Assembly: GCA_021825945.1 (NCBI GenBank) | Contig: JAKAFN010000010.1 | Location: forward strand, 1 to 64,000 | Reading direction: 5' to 3' | Length of the DNA: 64,000 nucleotides | Origin: Pseudomonadota bacterium | Lineage (GTDB): Bacteria > Pseudomonadota > Gammaproteobacteria > Burkholderiales > Burkholderiaceae_F | Shown: one piece after another, positions 51,378-61,099 of the stretch | Position numbering within the stretch: the first letter of the stretch is position 1 | Layout: each line of letters starts with the position of its first letter | Notes under the pieces: model-generated | What the model was told of the DNA's origin: nothing | Databases searched by the model: none | Seen by the model: the letters and a program-made list of their open reading frames with translations, nothing else | Translations under genes and position numbers: made by a program

Positions 51378-51869
51378 ATGGCGGAAACCAAGCAAGCGGC
51401 GGAAGGCGGGAAGAAATCGTCGAAACTGCCGATACTCATCGCCGTCGCGGTGCTGCTGCTCGCGGCCGGCGGCGGCGCAGCGTACTACTTCCTTGTCGTG
51501 AAGAAGCCCGAGACGCCGGCCCAGGCCGCGAAATCTGCCGCCGAAAAGAAGAAGGACGAAAAACCGACTTTCGTCGAATTCGAGAACTTCACCGTCAATC
51601 TGATGGATCCCGACAAGTATCTCCAGATCAAGTTGACGTTCCAGACCAAGTCGGTCGATGCCGGCGAGTATCTGAAAGATTACGTTCCGGTCGTACGCAA
51701 CGCCGTGATTCCGGTGCTGAGCTCACAAACCGAGGCGGTCCTGATGACCGATGCGGGCAAGGCGAAGCTCGAACAGATGCTCGTCACCGCCGTCAACAAG
51801 GCACTCGCCGGCGGCAAGATCGACGACCCGGTCAGCGGCGTGCTCATCGTCCACATGATCATCCAGTAG
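51378..51869 (+). CDS. fliL: Flagellar basal body-associated protein FliL
   Basis: Single TM; 'FVEFENFTVNLMDPDKYLQIKLTFQTKS'. Confidence 0.93.
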   Translation: MAETKQAAEGGKKSSKLPILIAVAVLLLAAGGGAAYYFLVVKKPETPAQAAKSAAEKKKDEKPTFVEFENFTVNLMDPDKYLQIKLTFQTKSVDAGEYLKDYVPVVRNAVIPVLSSQTEAVLMTDAGKAKLEQMLVTAVNKALAGGKIDDPVSGVLIVHMIIQ

Positions 51870-51882
51870 CCAGGACGACACG

Positions 51883-52890
51883 ATGTCCGACCAGTTCCTT
51901 TCCCAGGATGAAGTGGACGCGCTCCTCGAAGGCGTCACGGGAGAATCACAGAAAGTCGAGAAGGATGTCGCTCCCGAGGGCATCCGCAACTACGATCTGT
52001 CGAGCCAGGAGCGCATCGTCCGTGGGCGGATGCCGACGATGGAGATCGTCAACGAGCGATTCGCCCGCAACCTGCGCGTGGCCTTGTTCAACTTCATGCG
52101 GCGGAGTCCGGAAATCTCGGTCGGCCCCGTGCGCGTGATCAAATATTCGGTGTTCCTGCGGGACATCGTCGTTCCGACGAACATCAACGTGATTTCGCTC
52201 GCACCGCTGCGGGGACAGGGTCTGGTCATCCTCGATCCGAGCCTGGTGTTCTGTGCCGTCGACACGTTGTTCGGCGGCAGCGGCAAGCAGCACTTCCGCA
52301 TCGAGGGCCGGGACTTCTCCCCGACCGAGCAGCGCATCATCCAGCGACTGCTCGACGTAACGCTGGCCGAGTACACCAAGGCATGGGGAACGCTGTTTCA
52401 GTTCCAGTTTCACCACCAGCGTTCGGAAATGCACACGCAGTTCGCGAACATCGCATCGCCCTCGGAGATCGTGGTCGCAATCACGTTCAACGTCGAATTC
52501 GGCGACAGCGGCGGTGAAATCCACATCTGCTTCCCCTACTCGACGCTCGAACCGATCCGGGATGTGCTCTATTCATCGATCCAGGCCGACGGTGCCGAGC
52601 CGAACCGCCGCTGGGTGCAGCAACTCACCCAGCAGGTGCAGTCCGCCGACGTCGAGCTGGTCGCCGAACTGGCCACCGCCAAACTGACGGTCGGCGAGCT
52701 GATGCATCTGAAGGTCGGGGACTTCATTCCCCTTTCGATCCGCGAAATCATCCCGGTGAAGGTGGATGGCGTGCCGATCCTCGAATGCCGCTTCGGCGCC
52801 ACCAACGGCCACGTCGCGGTACGCGCGGAGCGCCTGTTGCGGTACTCGCATCCCAATGAAAACCTGGCACTCCAGGAGATTGAACCATGA
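51883..52890 (+). CDS. fliM: Flagellar motor switch protein FliM
   Basis: MSDQFLSQDEVDALLEGVTGE...YDLSSQERIVRGRMPTMEIVNERFARNLRVALFNFMRRSPEI. Confidence 0.97.
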   Translation: MSDQFLSQDEVDALLEGVTGESQKVEKDVAPEGIRNYDLSSQERIVRGRMPTMEIVNERFARNLRVALFNFMRRSPEISVGPVRVIKYSVFLRDIVVPTNINVISLAPLRGQGLVILDPSLVFCAVDTLFGGSGKQHFRIEGRDFSPTEQRIIQRLLDVTLAEYTKAWGTLFQFQFHHQRSEMHTQFANIASPSEIVVAITFNVEFGDSGGEIHICFPYSTLEPIRDVLYSSIQADGAEPNRRWVQQLTQQVQSADVELVAELATAKLTVGELMHLKVGDFIPLSIREIIPVKVDGVPILECRFGATNGHVAVRAERLLRYSHPNENLALQEIEP

Positions 52891-53318
52891 ACGAGACCGG
52901 GAAACCCGACGCCGAGGATGACTGGGCCGCAGCGCTTGCCGAGCAGGCGGCGTCCTCCGGAAACGGCAACGTCATGCCGTCCGCCGAGGTCGAGGGGTTG
53001 GCGCAGCCCGCCAACATCTTTCCGAACCTTACTCCCGGCGACGGGGCAGCAGGCACGCAGGGCCTGGATTTCATCCTCGACATCCCCGTCCAATTGACGG
53101 TGGAGCTCGGGCGCACGCGCATCCCGATCAAGCACATCCTGCAACTGGCGCAAGGGTCGGTGATCGAACTCGACGCGCTGGCGGGCGAGCCGATGGACGT
53201 GCTCGTCAACGGCTGCCTGATCGCGCAGGGCGAGGTGGTGGTCGTCAATGAGAAGTTCGGCATCCGGCTCACGGATATCGTGACACCGAGCGAACGCATG
53301 CGAAGAATCAACAAATAA
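52887..53318 (+). CDS. fliN: Flagellar motor switch protein FliN
   Basis: LDIPVQLTVELGRTRIPIKHILQLAQGSVIELDALAGEPMDVLVNGCLIAQGEVVVVNEKFGIRLTDI. Confidence 0.97.
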   Translation: MNETGKPDAEDDWAAALAEQAASSGNGNVMPSAEVEGLAQPANIFPNLTPGDGAAGTQGLDFILDIPVQLTVELGRTRIPIKHILQLAQGSVIELDALAGEPMDVLVNGCLIAQGEVVVVNEKFGIRLTDIVTPSERMRRINK

Positions 53319-53354
53319 GCTGGCCCTTCCAACGTTTTGCGAGCAAGCGCCCAG

Positions 53355-53690
53355 ATGACTCACCCCGCCGGCATGCCGTCGTTCCTCCCGATGTTCACAT
53401 CCCTGTTGGTCGTGCTGGGCCTGTTCGCGGCTGCCGTCTGGGGTCTGCGTCGCATGGGACTCGCTCCCCGCGCAGGGTCCGGACCGATGCGTCTGGTCTC
53501 GCAACTGGCACTCGGTCCGCGTGAACGCGTCGTCATCGTCGAAGTGGGCGATCGCTGGGTCCTGCTCGGGGTGGGCGCGAGCGGCATTACCCGACTCGGC
53601 ACGGTGGCAAAGGAAGAGTTCCCGACATCGCCTCAGCCGGGACCCGCCTTCGGCGCGTTGCTCGAACGCGTGCGAGGCCGCACGCGATGA
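53355..53690 (+). CDS. fliO: Flagellar biosynthesis protein FliO
   Basis: Single TM, '[36 protein letters not shown]'; between fliN and fliP. Confidence 0.9.
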   Translation: MTHPAGMPSFLPMFTSLLVVLGLFAAAVWGLRRMGLAPRAGSGPMRLVSQLALGPRERVVIVEVGDRWVLLGVGASGITRLGTVAKEEFPTSPQPGPAFGALLERVRGRTR

Positions 53691-54448
53691 TCCGATCCCG
53701 CCACCTGTCGGCAACCTTCGGCGCACTTCTCGCCGGTGCGGCGCATCCGGCACTGGCCCAGGTCACGCCGATCGCCATCACGGCCGCCCACGCGGGCGGC
53801 GGCACGACCTACTCCGTGCCGGTGCAGACCCTGATCTTCCTCACCGCGCTGGGCTTCCTGCCCGCGCTCCTCCTGCTCACCACGGCGTTCACGCGGATCG
53901 TGATCGTCCTCTCGCTGCTGCGGATGGCGCTCGGCACCCAGACGGCGCCGCCGAATCAGGTCCTCATCGGTCTCGCCCTCTTCCTCACCTTCTTCGTCAT
54001 GGGGCCCACCTTCGACCGGGTCTACGACACTGCCTACGTCCCTTTCCGGGAACAGAAGATGTCGTTCGAGCAGGCGGCGCAGGCGGCAGCGCTGCCAATG
54101 AAGGATTTCATGATCAAACACACCCGTCCCGACGACCTGGCGCTCTTCGTTCGCATGGCGCGCCTCGACAAGGAAGCCGCGGCGGCGAAGAACCTCACCG
54201 ACCTGCCGATCCGCGTGGTGATTCCGGCATTCGCGACGAGCGAACTGAAGACCGCATTCCAGATCGGATTCATGATCTTCATCCCGTTCCTCGTGATCGA
54301 CATGGTCGTCTCGAGCGTGCTCATGTCGATGGGGATGATGATGCTCTCGCCGGTGCTCGTATCGACGCCGATCAAGCTGATGCTGTTCGTGCTCGCCAAC
54401 GGATGGGATCTGCTCATCGGCTCGCTCGTGGCGAGCTTTGGGACCTGA
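53687..54448 (+). CDS. fliP: Flagellar export gate protein FliP
   Basis: [58 protein letters not shown]. Confidence 0.97.
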   Translation: MIRSRHLSATFGALLAGAAHPALAQVTPIAITAAHAGGGTTYSVPVQTLIFLTALGFLPALLLLTTAFTRIVIVLSLLRMALGTQTAPPNQVLIGLALFLTFFVMGPTFDRVYDTAYVPFREQKMSFEQAAQAAALPMKDFMIKHTRPDDLALFVRMARLDKEAAAAKNLTDLPIRVVIPAFATSELKTAFQIGFMIFIPFLVIDMVVSSVLMSMGMMMLSPVLVSTPIKLMLFVLANGWDLLIGSLVASFGT

Positions 54449-54470
54449 CGGAACCGCAAGGAGTCGACGA

Positions 54471-54740
54471 ATGGATGCACAAGGCGTGATCTCGATCGCC
54501 CAGCAGGCGCTCTACGTGACGGTGATGCTCTCGGCGCCGATGCTGCTCACCTCGCTCGTCGTAGGCCTCGTGGTGTCGATCCTGCAGGCGGCAACCCAAA
54601 TCAACGAAATGACGCTGACCTTCATTCCGAAACTGCTGGCGATCATCGCGGCGATCGTGATCGCCGGGCCCTGGATGGTCACCTACTTCGTCGATTTCGT
54701 GCGACGGCTCTACGAAGGAATTCCGGCAGCGATCGGGTGA
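54471..54740 (+). CDS. fliQ: Flagellar export gate protein FliQ
   Basis: MDAQGVISIAQQALYVTVMLSAPMLLTSLVVGLVVSILQAATQINEMTLTFIPKL. Confidence 0.97.
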   Translation: MDAQGVISIAQQALYVTVMLSAPMLLTSLVVGLVVSILQAATQINEMTLTFIPKLLAIIAAIVIAGPWMVTYFVDFVRRLYEGIPAAIG

Positions 54741-55519
54741 AGCGGATGCCTGCGATCACCGTTTCCGAGGCGCAGCTCGCGGCCTGGGCCGGCGCCTTCT
54801 TCTGGCCCCTGGTCCGTATCCTCGCCCTCCTCGGCACCGCGCCGGCGTTTTCCCACCAAGCGATCCCGGTTCGCGCCAAGGTCGCATTCGGCGTCGCGAT
54901 CGCGCTCGTGATCGCCCCGACCGTCCCCTCTCCGCCCCTGGGCAACGCCCTCGATGGAACATTCTTCGAGATCCTGACCCGGAACATCCTGGTCGGCGCG
55001 ACCCTCGGCTTCGCGGTTCGCGCGCTGTTTTCGGGCGTCGAGTTCGCGGGGGAGGTCATCGGTCTCGAAATCGGCATGTCGTTCGGCGGCTTCTACAACC
55101 CCGAGATGCCGATCACCGACACTCCGGTGACGAACCTCGTATCGCTGCTCGTCCTGCTGCTGTTCCTCACGATGAACGGTCACCTCATGCTCCTGGCGGC
55201 GCTGCGCCGAAGTTTCGACGTGTTTCCGGTTGCCGGCGGCGGCGACCACCAGATCGCCTTCGATGTTCTCGCCGGACTGGGAAAACAGGTATTCTCGATC
55301 GCATTGTCGGTCTCCCTACCGATCCTGGCGACGATGTTCCTCATCAACCTCATCCTGGGCATCATGGCGCGCGTGTCGCCGCAACTCAACCTCTTTGCGG
55401 TCGGATTCCCGATCACCTTGAGCGGCGGCCTCCTGCTGTTAGCGGTCTTCCTCCCCTACTTGGAGGAGCCGATCCGCAGGGCGCTCGAACAGGCGCTCGC
55501 GATCTGGCCCCAGGGGTGA
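54737..55519 (+). CDS. fliR: Flagellar export gate protein FliR
   Basis: GTG start, GTGA overlap with fliQ; 'GLEIGMSFGGFYNPEMPITDTPVTNLVSLLVLLLFLTMNGHLMLLAALRRSFDVFPV'. Confidence 0.95.
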   Translation: MKRMPAITVSEAQLAAWAGAFFWPLVRILALLGTAPAFSHQAIPVRAKVAFGVAIALVIAPTVPSPPLGNALDGTFFEILTRNILVGATLGFAVRALFSGVEFAGEVIGLEIGMSFGGFYNPEMPITDTPVTNLVSLLVLLLFLTMNGHLMLLAALRRSFDVFPVAGGGDHQIAFDVLAGLGKQVFSIALSVSLPILATMFLINLILGIMARVSPQLNLFAVGFPITLSGGLLLLAVFLPYLEEPIRRALEQALAIWPQG

Positions 55520-55550
55520 AATTCGACCCCCGATTTCGGGACGGTTCTCG

Positions 55551-57185
55551 ATGAATCCACTCCGCACCGGCGCACAGATCCTGGTCGATCAACTCCGCAT
55601 CCAGGGCGTCAACCATGTGTTCTGCCGATTCGCTCCCGAACTGGCGGGGTTCCTGGCTGCGCTCGGCAAAACCGGCGGCATCCGCGTGGTCGCCACCCGA
55701 CACAATGCGAGCGCCGCCGACATGGCCGTCACCTACGCCCGCCTGACGGGGCAACCCGGCGTCGCGCTCGTGGCGACAGGCGCACCGATGCTGCAAGCGG
55801 CCGGAGCGCTCCACCACGCCCGGCAACGCGGGCTGCCGTTGACGCTCATTGCGGTGCAAAGGCCACGCGACCCGTTCCCTGCCCCGTCCGCCGCCATCGA
55901 TGCCCCGGGCACCGACGCGAATTCCGGCGATCGGGTCCGGAGTTGGGCCGGGCACGCCAGCCTCTGGGCAAAGTGGGCTGCGGGGGTCGACGATGCGGAC
56001 CGATTGCCCGACCTCGTATCCCTGGGGTTCCAGACCGCATCCAGCGGCCACCCCGGCCCGGTCGTCCTCACCGTGACCGATGCCGCGCTGACGCAGACCT
56101 CGGCCATCGGCAACGGCCGCTGCCGGCCGGCGATCCTGCCCGCGCCCAGCGACATACAGATCGCCTCGCTGCGACGAGCACTCGGCCAGGCGCAGCGACC
56201 GGTGGTCGTGGTCGGCGGCACCGGCGGAAATCGATCGACCCTGGACAATCTGCGCGCCTTCCTCGACGCGAATCACCTTCCCGTCGCCTGCGTGCCCGGG
56301 GGGCAGGACGAATTCGACAACCGACATCCCCACTACATCGGCGACACCGCGATGCCGGCCTGCCGGACCCGGATCGGCGACGCCGACCTCGTCCTGGCAC
56401 TGGGTGTCGCCTGGTGCCGGATCGGGACTGCAGGCGACGATTCTGCCCGACAGGTCCTCGTCCATGCCCACCCCGCAATCGAATTCTTGTATGCCGGCGG
56501 GGCCGACTTGGCGATCCACACCGGCATGCCGCAGTTGGCGGCGCGTCTGGCGATGATGACGCCGATCGAAAGCCCGCCCTGGTCGGCCTCGGCGACGGAA
56601 GGCCATGCCGCTTTGCAAGCCTGGCGGTCCCGACCGGCGATCCCCGAGATCGCGGACGCCTCGCCGCTCGCCCCTTGGCGCGTACTGCTGGATCTTCGAG
56701 ATGCACTGCCCGACGATGCCATCGTCGGTGGTGGCAGCGGCATCGCCGCGGTGTGGCTGGAACGGTTCTTTCCCTACCGGAGCCCCGCCACCCAGCTTGC
56801 TCCACCCGAAGACTGCCCCGGAGCGGCCGTGGCGGCGGCGGTAGCCGCCAAGATCATCGCGCCGGACAAGACCGTCGTCTGCGTCTGCCGCACGGACGAT
56901 CTGGTCACCGGAGCACCCGAACTCGCGACGGCGATCGAACACGCGGCAGGCGTGCTCTTCGTGGCCTTCCACGACGGATCCCATGCCGAAGGAGAACCTG
57001 CATCGTCCGCCGCGCGCCGCCACGGCCCGGACCCGGTCACGTTGATCGGTGCCTACGGCGGATGGGGAACGCGGGTCGCCGACGCCAACGACTTTCCGGC
57101 CGCACTCGCCGATGCGCTGACCCATGCCCGTACGCATCGCAGCCCGGCGCTGGTCGAAATCAACGCATCGTTTCGTACGCGCTGA
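55551..57185 (+). CDS. ThDP (TPP)-enzyme-like protein (acetolactate-synthase large-subunit fold) with degenerate cofactor/catalytic motifs
   Basis: 'GAQILVDQLRIQGVNHVFCRFAPELAGFLAAL...VVATRHNASAADMAVTYARLTGQPGVALVATG' N-domain layout; 'KTVVCVCRTDDLVTGAPELATAIEHAAGVLFVAFHDGS' where GDG...N is expected. Confidence 0.75.
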   Translation: MNPLRTGAQILVDQLRIQGVNHVFCRFAPELAGFLAALGKTGGIRVVATRHNASAADMAVTYARLTGQPGVALVATGAPMLQAAGALHHARQRGLPLTLIAVQRPRDPFPAPSAAIDAPGTDANSGDRVRSWAGHASLWAKWAAGVDDADRLPDLVSLGFQTASSGHPGPVVLTVTDAALTQTSAIGNGRCRPAILPAPSDIQIASLRRALGQAQRPVVVVGGTGGNRSTLDNLRAFLDANHLPVACVPGGQDEFDNRHPHYIGDTAMPACRTRIGDADLVLALGVAWCRIGTAGDDSARQVLVHAHPAIEFLYAGGADLAIHTGMPQLAARLAMMTPIESPPWSASATEGHAALQAWRSRPAIPEIADASPLAPWRVLLDLRDALPDDAIVGGGSGIAAVWLERFFPYRSPATQLAPPEDCPGAAVAAAVAAKIIAPDKTVVCVCRTDDLVTGAPELATAIEHAAGVLFVAFHDGSHAEGEPASSAARRHGPDPVTLIGAYGGWGTRVADANDFPAALADALTHARTHRSPALVEINASFRTR

Positions 57186-57756
57186 TCAAGCCGGCGACCG
57201 CCTCCTCGAGCGTCGATCCATTCCCGAGCGCCGCCAAGCGTATGCAACGCGATCGCACGATGCGGCGTCGTGCGCCTTCGGCGATCAGCAACTCGCACAT
57301 CGCCGCCAGGGCTCCGGCCCGGGATCGCGACGCCTCGCACCCGCCTTCTGCGGCCGCCTCGATGGTGCTTGCGATGACGACTTTCGGAAGCGTGCTCTGG
57401 AAACCGCAGGCGTCGAGCAGAGCCCGCGTTCCATCCCAGGTCCGCGTGAGGTCCGACTCGAGATCGACCGCCGGGTTCTCCCCCTCCTCCGGCCCGGGAT
57501 CGAGGGCTGCCAGATGGAAGATGCCATCCGTCGCCGTGCCCATCATGCGCGCCAGGAACCGCGGTTGCTCGAAGGCGCCCCGCACGTATTCGATGCGATC
57601 GTCGAGAAACAGCGCCGGCCCCTGCTCGCGGTCGACCGCCAGGATGCGGCGAATGGGCACCGGACCGTCGGCCTCCGACAGGGACCCTTTGGCGACGAGG
57701 CCGCGCAACAGGGATTGACCCAAGGGGCCGCTCGCACCGGTCACGACGATCTGCAT
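57160..57756 (-). CDS. Short NAD(P)-dependent epimerase/dehydratase-like protein (Rossmann, 198 aa)
   Basis: MQIVVTGASGPLGQSLLRGL GxxGxxG motif; 'DGIFHLAALD'; 3' end overlaps the convergent TPP-like gene by 26 bp. Confidence 0.75.
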   Translation of the reverse strand: MQIVVTGASGPLGQSLLRGLVAKGSLSEADGPVPIRRILAVDREQGPALFLDDRIEYVRGAFEQPRFLARMMGTATDGIFHLAALDPGPEEGENPAVDLESDLTRTWDGTRALLDACGFQSTLPKVVIASTIEAAAEGGCEASRSRAGALAAMCELLIAEGARRRIVRSRCIRLAALGNGSTLEEAVAGLISAYETMR

Positions 57757-57778
57757 GGCACCCTCCTTGACCGCACGC

Positions 57779-58771
57779 CTATCCATCATTCCTGTGCCGT
57801 CCGATCACGAACGCCGGCGCAGCCAACAAGCCCAAAACGACCGATACGAAACCGTACAGCACGCTCGCCATCAAGCCCAGATCGGCACCGAGTCCGACCA
57901 GCGGAAACGCCGCCAGCGCCGCCATCTCGCGCGCGCCGAACCCACCATAGCTCACCGGCAGCGCGCCCGCGACGAAAATCGGCGCGGCCACCGCCTGCAC
58001 CTGCCAGTACGCGGCTTGGCCGCCCAACGCGCGCGCGCAGAGCCACAACGTCAGCGCACACAGAACCTGCACCGCCAGCGAACTCCAGATCGACCGACCC
58101 AGCGCACCGCGCTGCGAGAGCGCGAGTTCGTGCAGTTCCGAAATCCGGTTCCAGATGCGCACGACGGCCCGCACCAAGGGCAACGGGTGATCCGCGGCGG
58201 ATGGGACCGGACGGGGTCGCAACGGCAACCAGGGCAACACGCAGACGGCGGCCAACCCCAGCAGGTAGATTCCGAAAAACGTCGATCCATGGCGTGCCAG
58301 CCATGGCGACCCCGGAGGATGTTCCGCAGGGAACCCCACCAGCAGAAGCAGGCTCATACCCGTCAACAGCGACAGCGCGCATAGAATCCATAGGCCGCTC
58401 AATCGGTCGATCAGCACGCTGAGCGCCGACACCCCGAGCGGATTGCCCAAGCGCTGCAAGCGCACGCTGCGCAATGCGTCACCGCCGAGCGTCGCCCCAG
58501 GCAGCAACACATTGAGTGTCATGCCCTGCGCATACGCAACGGCCATCGCCCCGGTCCGGACGCGCAGGCCGAAGATCCGCGCAATCGTCTTCCAGCGCAG
58601 CACGGAGACGGCCTGGGACACCGCCATCACCGCCACCGCGGCGGCGAACCACCGCAGGTCGGCGTGCTGGACCTGACTGCGGATCCGGTCCAGGCCCACC
58701 ACCCAAATCGCCGCCGCCATCAAGACCAGCGCTGCGGCGAGACGCAGGACGAACCGGGCGACCACCCTCAT
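57779..58771 (-). CDS. Polytopic membrane protein of the AglD/MprF-flippase-like (UPF0104/LPG synthase TM) family
   Basis: MRVVARFVLRLAAALVLMAAAIWVVG...MTLNVLLPGATLGGDALRSVRLQRLG...VLIDRLSGLW...LPVSYGGFGAREMA. Confidence 0.82.
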   Translation of the reverse strand: MRVVARFVLRLAAALVLMAAAIWVVGLDRIRSQVQHADLRWFAAAVAVMAVSQAVSVLRWKTIARIFGLRVRTGAMAVAYAQGMTLNVLLPGATLGGDALRSVRLQRLGNPLGVSALSVLIDRLSGLWILCALSLLTGMSLLLLVGFPAEHPPGSPWLARHGSTFFGIYLLGLAAVCVLPWLPLRPRPVPSAADHPLPLVRAVVRIWNRISELHELALSQRGALGRSIWSSLAVQVLCALTLWLCARALGGQAAYWQVQAVAAPIFVAGALPVSYGGFGAREMAALAAFPLVGLGADLGLMASVLYGFVSVVLGLLAAPAFVIGRHRNDG

Positions 58772-59709
58772 CGCCGCAGCACGTATTGCCGGCGCCCCTG
58801 CGGCTCGTGATAGACCCGCGTCAGGAGTTCGCCCAGGACCCCCGCGGCCAACAACTGAACGCCGATCAGCGTCAGCAAGACGCCCAGGATCAGCAACGGC
58901 CGACCGCCGATGTTCTGGTCGAACCCCAGCTTGAGCACCGCCAGGTACGCCAGGGCGATACCGCCCACACCGATGAAGAGGATCCCCACCGCCCCGAACG
59001 CATGCAGCGGCCGGTGCAGGAAGCGCATGGAAAACTTGACCCACAAGAGGTCGAGCAAGACGCGGAACACCCGGTCGATACCGTACTTGGACTGTCCGCG
59101 GGTGCGAGGATGATGCAGCACCGGCACCTCGACCAGGCGTGCCCCGGCCTCCACCGCCAGCGCCGCGATGAAGCGGTGCATCTCGCCATAGAGCCGCAGG
59201 TTCTCGATGATCGGGCGCCGGTAGGCCTTTAACGCACAGCCGTTGTCGTGCAGGTGCACGCCCGTCACGGCCGAAATCAGCCGGTTGGCGATCATCGACG
59301 GAATCTTGCGCGAGACCGTGCGGTCCTGTCGATCCTTGCGCCACCCCGACACCACATCGACATCCGGATCTCGCTCGAGCATTTCCACCAGCCGCGGGAT
59401 CTCGACCGGATCGTTCTGCAGGTCGCCGTCGAGCGTCACGATGAATTCGCCGCGAGCATGATCGAACCCCGCTTGCAGGGCGGTCGACTGGCCGTAATTG
59501 CGGATGAGCGCCAGCGGACGAAGCCAGTCGCGCTCGGCCGCCAGCGACTGCAGAATCGCCCGCGTTCCGTCCTTCGACCCATCGTCGACGATCACCAACT
59601 CGAAAGGCCGCCCGGTCGGGGCAAGCGCCGCGCCGACCCGTTCGACGAGTTCGGGCACGTTGTCGGCCTCGTTGTAGACGGGAATCACCACCGATATTGC
59701 GATACTCAC
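58768..59709 (-). CDS. DPM1/ArnC-like polyprenyl-phosphate glycosyltransferase (GT2 with C-terminal TMs)
   Basis: GTG start at 59709; 'SVVIPVYNEADNVPELVERVGAAL...LVIVDDGSKDGTRAIL...LIRNYGQSTALQAGFDHARGEFIVTLDGDLQNDPVEIPRLVEML'. Confidence 0.9.
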   Translation of the reverse strand: MSIAISVVIPVYNEADNVPELVERVGAALAPTGRPFELVIVDDGSKDGTRAILQSLAAERDWLRPLALIRNYGQSTALQAGFDHARGEFIVTLDGDLQNDPVEIPRLVEMLERDPDVDVVSGWRKDRQDRTVSRKIPSMIANRLISAVTGVHLHDNGCALKAYRRPIIENLRLYGEMHRFIAALAVEAGARLVEVPVLHHPRTRGQSKYGIDRVFRVLLDLLWVKFSMRFLHRPLHAFGAVGILFIGVGGIALAYLAVLKLGFDQNIGGRPLLILGVLLTLIGVQLLAAGVLGELLTRVYHEPQGRRQYVLRR

Positions 59710-59755
59710 GTTATCTCGTTGCGTACAATTGCGGTTCGTCCAAGGAGGCCATTCT

Positions 59756-61099
59756 ATGCGACTGACCATGATCGGAACGGGATACGTCGGCCTCGTGACG
59801 GGGGCGTGTCTGGCCGACGTCGGCAACTCGGTGCTCTGCATCGACATCGACCGGAGCAAGGTCGACCGCCTCAACGCGGGGGAGATCCCCATCCACGAAC
59901 CCGGTCTGGACGTCGTCGTCGCCCGCAACCGCGCCGCCGGACGGCTTACGTTCTCGTGCGACTACGACGAGGCCGTACGCACTTGCGACCTCTTTTTCAT
60001 CGCCGTCGGCACCCCGACCGACGAAGACGGTTCGGCCGACGTGCGCCACGTGGAAAACGCCGCGCGCGAGCTGGGGCGCCGGCTCGCCCCCCGTCCGGGT
60101 CGGAACGTCCTGGTGGTCGTCAAATCCACGGTCCCGGTCGGCACGCACCGGCTGGTATCGAACGCGATTTGTGAAGAGCTGGCGCACCGCGGCGTGGACG
60201 TCGCCTTCACGGTCGCATCCAACCCCGAGTTCCTGAAGGAAGGGGCGGCGGTGCCGGATTTCATGCACCCCGACCGCATCGTCATCGGCACCGAAGATGC
60301 GGATGCGATCGCAACCCTCACCGCGCTCTATGCGCCGTTCAACCGCAACCATGACCGGCTGATCGTGCTGGATCCGCACTCGTCGGAGATGGCCAAATAC
60401 GCCGCCAACGCGATGCTGGCCACCCGCATCTCGTTCATGAACGAGTTGGCCCGGCTGGCGGAGAGACTGGGAGCCGACATCGAGAAGGTTCGACACGCCA
60501 TCGGCGCGGATCCGCGCATCGGACCGAGCTTTCTCTATGCCGGCGCAGGCTACGGCGGATCCTGCTTCCCCAAGGACGTGCGGGCACTGTTGGCGATGGC
60601 GCGGGAGAACGTCGTCTCGGCACGCCTGCTCTCGGCGGTGCACGATGTCAACGAAGAGCAGAAGCACGTCCTCGGCACGAAACTGCGTACAGCACTGGGC
60701 GGAGACCTGCGCGGCAAAGTGATCGCCGTCTGGGGGCTGGCGTTCAAACCGAATACCGACGACGTGCGCGAAGCACCGAGCCTGGTGTTCATCCGTGATG
60801 TGATCGCGGCGGGCGCGACGATCCGCGCCTACGATCCGCAGGCCCAGTCCACGGCGCGTGCCGCCCTGGCCGGAGATGCGCGAAAGATCGTCTTCTGCGA
60901 CCACGCATCGGCGGCCTGTGACGGCGCCGATGCGCTGGCCGTGGTCACCGAATGGCTGGAGTTCCGCAGCCCGGACTTCGCGCAACTCGCGACGCAACTG
61001 AAAGACCGGGTCCTTGCCGACGGCCGCAATCTCTACGATCCCGGCGCCGTCGCCGCGGCGGGACTGCGATACGTCGGCATCGGGCGGAGCGACGTCTGA
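59756..61099 (+). CDS. ugd: UDP-glucose 6-dehydrogenase
   Basis: MRLTMIGTGYVGLVTGACLADVGNSVLCIDIDRSKVDRLNAGEIPIHEPGL...YAGAGYGGSCFPKDVRAL. Confidence 0.95.
   Translation: MRLTMIGTGYVGLVTGACLADVGNSVLCIDIDRSKVDRLNAGEIPIHEPGLDVVVARNRAAGRLTFSCDYDEAVRTCDLFFIAVGTPTDEDGSADVRHVENAARELGRRLAPRPGRNVLVVVKSTVPVGTHRLVSNAICEELAHRGVDVAFTVASNPEFLKEGAAVPDFMHPDRIVIGTEDADAIATLTALYAPFNRNHDRLIVLDPHSSEMAKYAANAMLATRISFMNELARLAERLGADIEKVRHAIGADPRIGPSFLYAGAGYGGSCFPKDVRALLAMARENVVSARLLSAVHDVNEEQKHVLGTKLRTALGGDLRGKVIAVWGLAFKPNTDDVREAPSLVFIRDVIAAGATIRAYDPQAQSTARAALAGDARKIVFCDHASAACDGADALAVVTEWLEFRSPDFAQLATQLKDRVLADGRNLYDPGAVAAAGLRYVGIGRSDV

Noticed and set aside
55413-57137. 574-aa minus-strand ORF opposite the TPP-like gene
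   Set aside because: R/G-rich shadow frame; the + strand frame has clear ThDP-fold sequence.
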